Below, piece by piece: positions 50,336 to 60,817 of a stretch of DNA of 64,000 nt. Both the position numbers and the translations under genes were made by a program. Under the pieces are notes generated by a model. That model was not told where the DNA came from. It did not search any database and saw only the letters and a list, made by a program, of their open reading frames with translations. The stretch is from Panopea generosa (taxonomy: Eukaryota; Mollusca; Bivalvia; Adapedonta; Hiatellidae): the NCBI GenBank assembly GCA_029582155.1, contig CM055902.1, positions 18,487,248 through 18,551,247 of the forward strand, read 5' to 3'. How positions within the stretch are numbered: position 1 is the stretch's first letter; every line of letters starts with the position of its first letter.

Positions 50336-50914
50336 ATGATGACAGTAATACTTTCATTTTTGACAACAGTGGAACAAATGTGGAGTAAATTAAGCCTCAG
50401 TCTCATAGCGACACTTCGTCCTTGGCAAAGTAAAGTTCGACAAATACCGGGGCCGAAAGGACTGCCTTTCATCGGAAACTTATTCCAGATGAATTCGGAT
50501 AGAATACAGCATTGTTTAACTAATTGGAGTAAATCGTACGGATCTATTTTCAAAATAAAACTTTTAGGGAAAAATGTTGTGACCATATCTGACGCGGAAC
50601 TCTTAAGAAAGACATTTCATAAGGAACCTGTTAGTTTTCATACAAACGACAGAGGCTTGAATTCGTCCCAGTATGTATTTTACGGAAGAAAACATGTCGG
50701 ATTTGCCGATTTGAATTCAGAAACAGTTCGGTTAAGAGAAATTTTAAGGAGAAATGTGTTGATGTATTTGATGCAACAAGAACGATTTGAACAAGTGACT
50801 AGAAAAGCAATACATGCATTACAAGTTCGGATGGCTCATGCCAACTCTATTAACAGGGATTTGAATCCAGATGATTCTATAAAAGATTTTTTAACAGATC
50901 TTAACTCTGAAATA
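50336..50914 (+). CDS. P450 exon 1 (N-terminal cassette 3)
   Basis: 193 codons, phase 0 end, donor GTAAGT at 50915. Of the two adjacent Met codons the first, at 50336, is taken. Residues 1-35 ([20 protein letters not shown] and on) are only moderately hydrophobic and amphipathic, unlike the strong anchor of cassette 1. The [10 protein letters not shown] hinge is intact. At the C-helix the WxxxR site reads TVRLR, keeping the Arg but not the Trp. It ends [15 protein letters not shown], aligned with the ends of the other two cassettes. Confidence 0.9.
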
Positions 50915-53900
50915 GTAAGTTTAATATTATCATATGAATATATATGAATGCACCAATGTACTCATATTCTGTATTAGTATACTCTTATTGCAAATGAAGT
51001 GTAAACATTAAGACGAATTCTTAAGATTATATATTTTTTGTTATTAAACATGATGGCATTGTTGTTTTATACATTAAAGCTGTTATGTACCACTAGTTAA
51101 GAATAAAGCTTACTGATATAATCAGCTTGCAATTGATCTGGCGTGGGCCATCAATCAAACAAGTCAAAGATTTAATCAGCGATTGCTATTGGTTACTACG
51201 GCCCAATTTTCCTTAGACAAGCTGACGATGTATAAGTTAACATTATATTGTATTAACACCACGTGAGCAGTGGGTGGAGAGATTGTCTTACTCACGCCAG
51301 GTCAGTTATATCTAACGTAGAAGCTACCCAATTACTGAAACTTGATTTTTTTCATATATATATATTATTTATCATCTATGTACTTGCAGTTGATGGGAGA
51401 AACACTACCGGAAGACGATCCTGACCGAAATGCATTATGGGAACTTATCAATTGCCTTTACCTGCTTATCGAACCATCGAATGACGGTCCTCTGAGAGCC
51501 ATGCCATTCCTACGTCATCTTCCAGGCAAACATGGGCGACTCTTTAGAAGTACAATCAAAGCAAGGGACAGGGTTGCTCAGCGATATTTTGACACACAAA
51601 AGGTGAGAAATAAACAATGAATACACATCCTATTAAAATGCCATTATTCGTCCCAACAATGTATTTTTTCATTTTGTTTCCCATCTGCTGTATTTGGCAC
51701 TGGGGATAGATGCTGTTGCACAACATAATCCAGAAGCATTTGTCGTATCAGAAACGTTTAAAAAGGACAAAGTATAAGAAGAGCGATGATAGTTGTATAA
51801 CCTAAATGTATTAACAGAGTATCACCTAACAGCGTGTGCCTGTCTTGTCCAATTGTCTTACCTGTTGTACAAGTTAATTAATCAAGGTTCAAAAATTCTT
51901 TATTCAGTAATTTAAACACATAATGTTTCTTATTAGATACAAATTCAATTAACAAATGTAGCAAATGACACGCTGATAATAAATCAATATTATGTTAGAT
52001 TCTGTTAAATTAGAAAAATTACGTTATTTAAATACATATATTTTTTAATAGTGTCTGGATAGAAATATAATAGGTTGGACAAATATAAATTAAACATTTA
52101 AATACTTTGTCAAATATAAAATTGAGTAGATCAACACAAAAAAATAGACGTATATATTATGTATTGAATGTGTCCTTATTACATACAGGAATTTGCAAAA
52201 TAGTAGATATATGATTTAAAATATAACAAATTTAAAATTATTTATTTTACGTCGATTGTAAAACAAATTATTACGATTGAGACAAATCATTGGGTAGAAC
52301 CAGCAAGCGGAAAAATTGTCTTGGTCAATGACATCACCAATAGCGGTGGTTGGGGGTTCGAAGCCACGGCCCTCCGATCTTGGGTTCGATTCTCATTACT
52401 GGACCGCGCGCCGCTCCACTAAACTATAACTGAATCATAAATAATAAGTGGATGTCTGTTGTCATCTAGTTTCGTGTTGTAAATAAATCCTATCGTTAAT
52501 TGTTTTACAACAAAACTACAACATTTTATTGTATGTCCATGTAAAGCTTTATTAGCACATACAAGGATTAGAGCGAAACAAAATTGTTATCTTTATTGCA
52601 TATGTATTGCCTATGTAGTGCTTAGTATATGTTTTGCCTATGATCTGCCTATGTAAGATTATTGTTGTTATATAATTAATGTGTTTTGTTTTTTCTAGTC
52701 AACGTTTCAAGAAGGTCGTATACGAGGTTTGATTGACGTATGTCTTCAGATGCAAGCAGACGGCAGGCGAGAGGACGGCGAATTTTGGCTGACAGACGAA
52801 TATATCAAGGGACTGGTATACGACACCGTAGTAGCAGGTATGCGTCTCTCTTTACATAAATATGACAATTAATTATAATTTATATTTAATTCAACAGCTT
52901 TATAGGCCCTAATGACACAAATTCATGGAATGTGTCTAAGAATTGCCATAATACACGTTTATTTGTATGCAATTGTCGGCTGCTTACAGGCGGGAAGGGT
53001 TAATCAAAAGCATTCAGAGAATTATATCATTATCCTTATAAAACATGAAACAAGATGTAAAATAGCGCAACGCCATAACATACAAGCGATTATGTATGCG
53101 ATTATTTGAACAAACAATGTAATACGTAATACAGCATGCGATATTTCTTCGTCTGTGACGTATAGCTATCACGTGTTCTCCAATAAAAGAACTCATTATT
53201 TGTCATAAAATATAAACTGTTATATATTTTTATTTCAACTAATACATAAAATTATTTTCTATTAAATCCCACCATTGCTGCAACACTTTCCAACCATATT
53301 GTTATAACCTTTTTTCTCTCCCATATAATATATTATTAATTTACCTGTTTTGACAAGCATACGTTTACACTGTTTTGACAAGCATACATTTACACTGTTT
53401 TGACAAGCATACATAAACACTGTTTTGCAGGGATGACGGAAATGATGAAGAGTTTGCGTATCTTAGTTTTATTAATGTGCCACCATCAAGACATCCAATC
53501 ACGTGTTCATACCGAAATCAATGACGTCATACGCGAAGACACGCCTTCGTGTTCACACCGGCAGGAAATGCCATATACACAAGCTGTTATATTGGAAATG
53601 CTGCGCTACGTCAGTCAGACACCGTTAGCCATTCCCCACAAGTGCAATAAAGACATTATCCTCGACGGGTATTTAATAGAGAAAGACTCTGGGGTAAGTC
53701 ATCCGTAGTTTACTTATCTATTATTTATATATTTCAACAGAAGTCCAATTTTATGTACTTGACAACCATTCACGCTGAACCTGTACCACGGTCTCAGTTT
53801 CACATGGAGGTCAATGGCTAGATTACAAGTGAGTCCGTACCAGGTATATGTTATGTATAAACGATGGGGAGTTGCACTGCAAATAGGAATCCGCAACGCA

Positions 53901-56900
53901 ATCTGGACTTCTTGTTTTCGGGGTTGGGAAGAAGGCGTAGATTTTGGTAATTCTTCACTTCGTATGGATTTGGGTGGTTGGGTGGTTGGGTGGTGATAAA
54001 TCATGACATGAGAATGACCATATTTGTATGTTTAGCCTTTCTATATAACAAAAGTTTAAAAAGATCAATCTATAATGAATTTTCGGCTACCTTTCCTACA
54101 TAAAAAAATGAAAATATCTTTTAACTATATTTTCTAAACTATAGGGGGCGACGGGTTCGTCTCCTTTCTGGATTCGCTAGTGGGAATGGGGTTCCGATCA
54201 GAAGAACTACGTCAATGACCAATTACAAGTACACATTGCCAAGTTGTGAAAAATGGGCAATTTAGCACATTTTTCATTGACGTATCAGTAATTGCTGCAA
54301 TTATGCCCACTATCGATAAAGGCTGTAACTGTTGTTGCTATACAGATATGTGACAAGGAACGCCAAAACTTTAAGTAAACGTTTCCTTTTCTGTTCACAA
54401 AGGCTTGAACATTATTTTACATCGCCTTGAAACGATCAGTAACAATACAGCCACTGAGGAGTTTAAATCAAGGTCAGAGGTGCACCCAGCACAAAAATGA
54501 TATGCTATGAATATAGTGTATCTTCATAAATCTTGGTCCATCTTTAATACGCTTTGTTTTAGTTATCTGTGTTTTCTTTTAACGTAAATGTTGTTTTCTG
54601 TCTGTTAATTTTAACGGTACATATATATTTTTAGTTCACAATACGCATTACGCAATTTGTAAAATGCAAAACGCGTACATTATATGATAATATAAATATG
54701 TATAAAGAAACTTCAACCCATTTCAATAACATCTACATACATGTAAGGCAAAAACACCTTTAAAATCATGTATGAATCACACACATACAGTATTGTTAAA
54801 ACGTCAATTTTACTTTGAAATAAATATCAAAAAAGAAAAAAAGTGACAGTAAAGGTCTACGAATTTGTTAGACACCCCTTCGTATAGAAATAAATGGAAT
54901 AATTGAACAAACATGTTTATTAGCCATATATTGTCAACGTAAAGCATAAACTCTTATAGAAATGAGAGGAAATAAAAACTAGTTTGATAATTTGTAAACA
55001 CGAACTAACAATTACAGTTGACAATTTACTAAACTACATTTTCAATAAACGTGATTTTGGAAAGTAAGTTAAAAAGGAAATGTAATTATAGAAAGAAATG
55101 TACGGGAACTTTTGAACTTGAGCCCAACCCTCATGACCTTCTAGTATCGTTTGATCGTTCATACATAACTATCCACCATTATCGTTGTGCGTGTATATAC
55201 AACAAATTATTTACACATTATAAGTCATATCATTCAGTCGACGTAAAACTGAAATGGGAAAAATGTTTGAATGAATGTATGAAAAGAGCGATCGTACGAT
55301 AATAATGTTTTAACTATGCAGTTGTCAAAACAGAGAATATTAAACAGATATTAGCTTAGTCAGTGCAGAAATATAGGTTAAGGTTTGTTTACGTGATATT
55401 TTACACACATCAATCGTGATAAAAACCACTTAACATTTCTTTCTAATAATTATATATCTGCACGATACAAAATGATATTAAACTACCCAAGTATGTATAA
55501 AGACCCTAAATGTTGTTTCTATATTATTACGTTATTGTTTACGTTTCAAGGACAAAGTCAGTTTCTCCCTATTTTCATACTACAGGGTCAAAGTGTTTGA
55601 CGTAGTACTTTTATTAAATTAGCTCAGTCGGTTACGCGTCTGACTATCAAAAGAGAGGTCGTGAGTTCGAATCCCCCGCCGGGCAACAATCTCCGTGATG
55701 ATTGATATACGACATTGTGTCTCATTATCATTCGTCTCTCACCACTGATTCAAGTGGGAAATTTATCAGTTACTTGCGGAGATGGGGTGTGCTCGAGTAC
55801 TGGTTAATCCCAGGAAGCAGTGGTTAGGTTAACTGATCGTCTGTTAGCCCTCGATGGCATAAAAATGACGCTAAATATTCAATCAATCAATCAATAATTA
55901 AAATAGAAAAAACGCCTACAATTGCATGGCCATGATCTGTAGAACTAAGTTATATAGATACGGTAAAATGTACGTAACGATCTGCGGCATTAACAGTTAC
56001 AATCTTGTCATCAGTGTGGGAACAGCAGGTAACATCAGCGTAGTAAGAATCAGTTATGTAATACTAGTATAATCCACCAACCTGTCATCTTCATACCTTA
56101 GGCCTAAAAAAAAAAAAGGTTTGTTTCCTGTTACATGCCCAAAAAAATATGGGTCGGTAGGTAGGGATTTTTTTTTTTTTTTTTTGTCGTTACCACACTC
56201 CTTTATTAAATGGAACATCAAAATGAATGAGTTTGTTAGTTTCTATTACATGATTATATATGTCATTTTGGGGGTAGTGGTGTGAAAGTAGTATATCTTT
56301 TAAATAGTACTCAATTTTAGATATGAATCTGAAATCTGAAGTGGCTATAATAAACCGAGGAAGATGTTTGATATTGGCTATACTGTCTTCGCAAAAATTA
56401 TACCTTGCACCGTTTCTGTGAGTCTATATCATCTAGGCGTATGCAGTGATTATTTTATAATGAGATAACGAGCGTCTAAACGACACAGCGCGCCGGTGTG
56501 TAAGAATTACTTTGTTGTGAAAATCACCAAAAAAAGCGCGAAATCCGATACCGATTTTTTGGACATAAAAACTTTTGAGTCGGCAGTTAAAATATAGGGT
56601 CGGTCGGGTAACCGGAAACAAACATCTTTTTTTTTTAGGCCTTAGCAAGGAATTCCATACCTTTGTATATTGAAATTGTAATACTAGTATAATAAACCAA
56701 CCTTTCATCTTCATACATTAGCAGGGAATTTCATATCTTATATATCAAAATTGTAATACATGTACTAGTATAATCTACCAACCTGTCATATTCATACATT
56801 AGTAGGGAATTCTATAACTTTATATGTCGAAATTGTATTTGTTTATAATATTCTCAAGTTTATATTGAAATAATTATAATTATCAACATTGTTTTCTATT

Positions 56901-57943
56901 TTAGATTCTACCAAATATATGGGGTATTCACCACGACGAAGAAGTATGGGGTGACCCGTGGGTGTTTCGACCTGAGAGATTCTTAGATGAAAACAGTCAA
57001 CTGATACCAAAGGATCACAAACTCATGAAGTCGTAAGTGCCATCAAAACATACACAATAAACGTGTTTTCCCAATAACAATGGAACAACAGCAACAACCA
57101 ATTAACAGTCAATTAGCCAGTAATCTGTTTATGCTTTATATTTAGTATCAGATAGTTCCAAGGCGGTAAACCATCTGTCATTTTCACTGTATGTTTTTAT
57201 TTTTCCTAGTATGTCTACTCTATGGACTGTTTGCGCTTCTGTTGTTTTTGTGGCCATGCCTCTTGCGTTTTTTTTTATTCTTTTTTTTTTTTTGAAGGCT
57301 TGTTCTGTCATTATACTACCAAGGTCAGTCATTCCCCTTTCCTGACATCTCCCTATTCAAGTCTGGTTTACGTAGCTACTTGACTCAATTGTCCAATATA
57401 ATGCCGTATTGTTTCGTGTTCAAGTAACTGACCAATCAGTATGGTTATAGTTATTTGTGAGGGACGGTTCGTAGAGGCAGAGCAAGGAATGTTTCTGTAG
57501 TGTATTTCGGATTTGCCTTCTGGCGTAAACATAACCGTACATTTAATAAACATTTTGTTCATTAACATCAGCATTTTATTGTATAACCAATATATAAATG
57601 TGTAACCTGTGACTTTCGTTACTGGACAAGAATGATATTTGCGATGATGAAAGGATGACAAAGATATATGTACATGTAACATGGTTTTGTGATCTTTTTC
57701 AGATTAATTCCATTTTCTGTCGGAAAGCGACGCTGTCCGGGAGAAAATTTCGCAATGTCAAGGACGTTCTTGACCTTCGTTTCGTTACTACAGCAACTTC
57801 GTTTCGCGCCACCCGAAGATCAAGAACTCCCTTCTGCCGACCCTCGATTGTATACAAACAAATATCCGCTCCATCTCCCAAAATACACGTGCAGAGCAGT
57901 TCCCAGACGGGAAGAGCCCAGACCAGAAGAGAAATCCTCGTGA
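50336..57943 (+). CDS. Complete cytochrome P450 gene, CYP2-clan-like, six exons
   Basis: A haem-thiolate enzyme of the microsomal electron-transfer type; substrate unknown. Exons are 50336-50914, 51390-51602, 52699-52837, 53431-53693, 56905-57032 and 57703-57943, all with GT-AG introns. They total 1563 nt, or 520 residues, the normal size. Order: weak amphipathic N terminus; hinge [12 protein letters not shown] (37-48); pre-C-helix [10 protein letters not shown] helix (about 300-325); K-helix ExxR as EMLR (366-369); FRPERF (419-424); haem loop [10 protein letters not shown] (445-454), with Cys452 the axial ligand. The FAD(L/Y) pre-C-helix and haem loop resemble CYP1/CYP17-like members, so I place it in the CYP2 clan without a family number. 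The I helix reads AGMTEM where AGxDTT is usual, and the C-helix Trp is Thr. The frame is intact across all joins. Confidence 0.92.
51390..51602 (+). CDS. P450 exon 2 (start of shared half)
   Basis: 71 codons, phase 0 at both ends. Acceptor TACTTGCAG ends at 51389; donor GTGAGA starts at 51603. Encodes the E-F-G helix region ([20 protein letters not shown] and on). As a phase-0 exon it could accept any of the three upstream N-terminal cassettes in frame. Confidence 0.9.
52245..52436 (+). repeat. Diverged dispersed repeat in intron 2
   Basis: TTTTACGTCGATTGTAAAACA, CATTGGGTAGAACCAGC and GGGTTCGATTCTCA keep some of the dispersed repeat B order, with a B-box-like end. Very diverged. Confidence 0.35.
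52699..52837 (+). CDS. P450 exon 3 (to start of I helix)
   Basis: 46 codons plus one base. Acceptor TTTTTTCTAG ends at 52698; donor GTATGC starts at 52838. Encodes [18 protein letters not shown], a charged loop and [12 protein letters not shown], entering the I helix. The Gly codon is split across the intron. Confidence 0.9.
53345..53430 (+). repeat. 25-bp tandem repeat ending in a splice acceptor
   Basis: CTGTTTTGACAAGCATAC begins at 53345, 53370 and 53395. A fourth, truncated copy at 53420 reads CTGTTTTGCAG and is the acceptor of P450 exon 4. The repeat therefore abuts and includes the splice site. Confidence 0.85.
53431..53693 (+). CDS. P450 exon 4 (I helix, K helix)
   Basis: Acceptor TTTTGCAG ends at 53430, and donor GTAAGT starts at 53694. 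Completes the split Gly and continues [20 protein letters not shown], so the I-helix motif reads A-G-M-T-E-M. EMLRY is the K-helix ExxR, followed by the TPLAIPHKC beta-1 strand and [11 protein letters not shown]. Ends in phase 0. Confidence 0.92.
53694..55616. other. P450 intron 4, left part
   Basis: Intron sequence. No exon or element recognised. Open frames at 53714-54004 and 55051-55302 have no domain. Confidence 0.55.
55617..55897 (+). mobile_element. SINE family A in P450 intron 4
   Basis: A nearly full copy lacking only the first few bases of the tRNA-like head. A box AGCTCAGTCGGTTA starts at 55621 and B box GAGTTCGAATCC lies at 55663-55674. CAGTTACTTGCGGAGATGG and TTAGCCCTCGATGGCATAAA follow, then a clean AATC tail. 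It is the least mutated copy here, so it is probably the youngest. Confidence 0.92.
56058..56830. repeat. 81-bp tandem repeat, three copies, in intron 4
   Basis: TACTAGTATAATCCACCAAC and CATCTTCATAC words recur, with TACTAGTATAAT at 56682 and 56763 (81 bp apart) and a first copy near 56060. The first copy is split by the 541-bp element at 56101-56641. Confidence 0.75.
56101..56641. mobile_element. PIF/Harbinger-like MITE
   Basis: Terminal inverted repeats GGCCTAAAAAAAAAAAAG, then GTTTGTTTCC at the left, and GGAAACAAACATC ... TTTAGGCC at the right. TTA lies on each side (56098-56100 and 56642-56644). TTA duplications with GG-starting ends are typical of PIF/Harbinger. It contains long T and A tracts and a GGGTCGGT phrase near both ends. 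Non-coding, 541 bp. Confidence 0.75.
56905..57032 (+). CDS. P450 exon 5 (PERF region)
   Basis: Acceptor TCTATTTTAG ends at 56904, and donor GTAAGT starts at 57033. Encodes [20 protein letters not shown] followed by FRPERFLDE, the meander that locks the ExxR pair. Ends with two bases of a Ser codon. Confidence 0.92.
57033..57702. other. P450 intron 5
   Basis: Intron sequence with poly-T near 57265-57295. No element recognised. Confidence 0.6.
57703..57943 (+). CDS. P450 exon 6 (haem-binding loop, stop)
   Basis: Acceptor GATCTTTTTCAG ends at 57702. Encodes [20 protein letters not shown] with the Cys ligand, the L helix, and a C-terminal tail of about 25 residues rich in Arg, Pro and Glu ([13 protein letters not shown]). 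It stops with TGA at 57941-57943. The charged tail is longer than in many P450s. Confidence 0.93.
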
Positions 57944-58086
57944 ATAAACGCTTGGAGACAATGCAATAATTGTGATATTAAACGGCCGAGAGGATCTTTT
58001 CTGTCTCATCTGAAATGCTAAACTGTCTTGCATTCCTTTCGAGAAATCTCTTTCATGTAAGTCAATTAAGGCAAACAGATGAGGCA

Positions 58087-58092
58087 AATAAA
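58087..58092 (+). terminator. Candidate polyadenylation signal
   Basis: AATAAA lies 144 bases after the P450 stop codon. Another AATAAA overlaps the stop at 57943-57948 but is too close to be the likely signal. Confidence 0.5.
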
Positions 58093-58254
58093 GATATATG
58101 GAAACGTAGCATTATAACAGCCTTTGAATGGAGCATGTTGCTATAATCCAGACAGAACCTTTCAGTGTTCATAGATTGTTTGAAATGCAAACCGATTTCA
58201 TGCAAGACACTCGTATAAAATGTAAGACACAAATGCGAGTGACGTATGTTAGAT

Positions 58255-58400
58255 GTTACATATTGTGTAATGATGGACTGCTTAAATGCCATCGAGTGGC
58301 ATATGCTAAATTAACATAGTGTGTAATAATGGAATGCTTGGATGCCATCGAGTGGCATATGTTTAATTTACACATTGTGTAATAATGGAATGTGCTAATG
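58255..58400. repeat. 56-bp tandem repeat with hairpin
   Basis: About 2.5 copies, with TGTGTAAT at 58264, 58320 and 58376. Each full unit holds ATGCCATCGAGTGGCAT, a 6-bp-arm inverted repeat. It lies just past the P450 polyadenylation signal. Confidence 0.8.
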
Positions 58401-58877
58401 CAATAAATCATATTATCATTGCACATGCAATGTATCTGAAGCATTCCAGGGAAACAGTATTACATGTATTTATTTAAAGAAACAAATTAAAGTGTTCAGT
58501 GCACATTTGCTTTTGTTTTCATTTCTTTTCGAAGTATTTGTAAGAAATTTTTTGATCTTGCATCATGTTTGCCAAAATGTCGAAACACTTTGATTCGATT
58601 TCTTACTATGCCTTGCGTACATTTAACAAACAAGAGAGTCTCTGTTTTACATTAGATCAAACGATGTCGATATCAAAGAATAATGTGAATTTATGGTGCA
58701 CGTAATTGATGACAATAGAGCAGTTTACCTTTATTTATTCTTACAAGCGACTGGCTAAAATGTTTATAATGCGCATATAATATGCACGAAACTGCTTCGA
58801 AATTAATGATTGACATTACATATATTATAATATTACTCTTAAAAACAGTTGCTTACACTATGTTTTGTCTGATAGTC
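58401..58877. other. Gene-free interval
   Basis: Nothing recognised. AT-rich. Confidence 0.45.
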
Positions 58878-59034
58878 TGGTTCACACAAAGTTATCAATT
58901 ACTTGCGGAGATGGGGTGTGCTCGAGTACTGGTTAATCCAAGGAAACAGTGGTTAGGTTAACTGATCGTCTGTTAGCCCTCGATGGCATAAAAATGACGC
59001 TAAACATTCAATCAATCAATCAATGGTTCACACA
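58878..59034 (+). mobile_element. SINE family A, truncated, with target duplication
   Basis: The 3' part of the SINE (58889-59023) lies between two copies of TGGTTCACACA, at 58878-58888 and 59024-59034. It starts inside the core at AAGTTATCAATTACTTGCGG and ends in (AATC)n. The perfect 11-bp duplication shows insertion by target-primed reverse transcription. Confidence 0.93.
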
Positions 59035-59284
59035 GTCTAATCATTCCAATTTATCACGTCATAATGATATTTATGAATTGAAGACTATCCAAGCAAAAGG
59101 GTTAGAACAGTGTACAATCTATCAACATTATACATGTATGCAATGCCACCAAGCTTCGAAAGTCTTAACATGATACGCAATGCGTAAAATTTATGAACTC
59201 GTTAATAATTGATCGAACTTTGAATGCACATTATGGCACTGCGAATTGGTTGAATGCTTTCTCAATATAAGTCAGTTAACTTAA

Positions 59285-59412
59285 ATTATTTAGTTTTAAT
59301 TTTAATTGATTGCGAAACAAGCCATATAACTCTTACAAATCACTATCGATCACTTATCGTTTGTGATGTGTGGCGTGAATCTGAGGGAAAACCTACCTGT
59401 AAAATACAGAGG
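59285..59412 (+). repeat. Diverged dispersed repeat B-like
   Basis: TTTTAATTGATTGCGAAACA, CTTACAAATCACTATCG and CTACCTGTAAAATACAG are shared in order with 62585-62690. Confidence 0.4.
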
Positions 59413-59459
59413 TGAAGCTGCCATTTGTATCGGAGTTGTTAATGTAAAATAACTGCGAT

Positions 59460-59585
59460 AGTAAAACAAAGCTAAGCGGATTGGTTGATTGAACACAATG
59501 CTGACCGCTCACCCCAGGGCGCTTGGTTCTACTTAACCAGCAACAAGTGCTGGTCTCAAACAAGACATGGTCTCCAGAACGAATC
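59460..59585 (-). repeat. Dispersed repeat B fragment, minus strand
   Basis: The complement holds GTAGAACCAAGCGCCC and GGGGTGAGCGGTCAGCATTG, matching the GTAGAACCAGT and GTGAGCGGCC words of repeat B. Confidence 0.4.
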
Positions 59586-60817
59586 ACAAAAGCTTTTATT
59601 GGACATTAGACGTTACTATTAAAATAAATCAATTAATACAAATTAAAATTTTGAACAATTAAAGTTGAAATGTCTAGATATACCAATACGACCATGTTTT
59701 CTTTTTGGTTATATATTTAGTTTTTAACAAAATACAAACAAAGCTATTACTGGTAAATTTTATTCAGATTCCTGACATCTTCTGATTAATATCGGTTATT
59801 CCCTAATATTAAGGTTTGGGATTCCTTGCCTGTTCATAACACCAACGCATTTACCAAATTCAACTTCTATTGAAGCAACATACCAACCATGTAACCGTTA
59901 TGTAACGGTGCCTAATCGTTTCTACAGTCTATTTCCTGGTAAGAATCATTACTGCAACATGCAGACAAAGGACCTAAAACAGGAATTAGATTCGCCCGTC
60001 ATAGGACAGTATATACCCACTCGGGCTGTAACAATATGCTGTATGCAATGGACCATATATCATCTTAATCTACAAACTTTCTAAAAACACTTATTGACAA
60101 CTTCACTATGTAGGCGTGGCTTTTATATACAACAGCTGTTTTATTTACCTGTCAGCCATGGTACAGTGTGGCTGCTCAACTGTGTATAAACACAGATCCA
60201 TGTGTATTTGTTTACAATTTAGAATGCATGACCTTACAAGCTAATCCCTAGAACTGTTTTTCAAACTGTATATAACATACACTTTTTGGAAAATATCATT
60301 TTTCCAACTAATGCCAATCAAATGCATTAATAATAATCAAGTAGTATGTAAATTTATGCAAAAAAAGTGACTTTGAAATTTGAATCACGTATATAAATAT
60401 TTAAAACTTGCTCCAGAGCTCTTTTATTTCACAGTTTTGTTTTAATAACAACATTATGTTTGCTATATCAACAGTTATTACAAATAGGAAAAAACAAGCC
60501 CAACAAGACACCCAATAAAGCCACCAAAACAGAACAGACACCACAAATTTATAGATTATTTACAAATGAGATATAAGCAACACCACTATAAAACAGAAGA
60601 GGTGAACACAGCTGTTAACGCCGTTAAACGGTTAGCAGCAGAGCCGCCACTGGGGTGCTGATTTGTAAGCTCGTTCTGTCCCCGTCCTCACATAAAATTG
60701 CCCCCGGGTTACAGAAAAAAGCTTTCAACACATTTTGCAGAATCTTTCCCAATTTAATTTACGTGAATGTACAGAATATATAGAAATATTAAAGCGAACA
60801 TTGCAGATAAGAAACAT
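59586..60817. other. Gene-free interval
   Basis: No gene recognised. Confidence 0.45.

Noticed and set aside
53714-54004. Open frames in P450 intron 4 as an extra exon
   Set aside because: No P450 motif fits there. Exon 4 joins exon 5 in frame with continuous homology, so nothing is missing between them.
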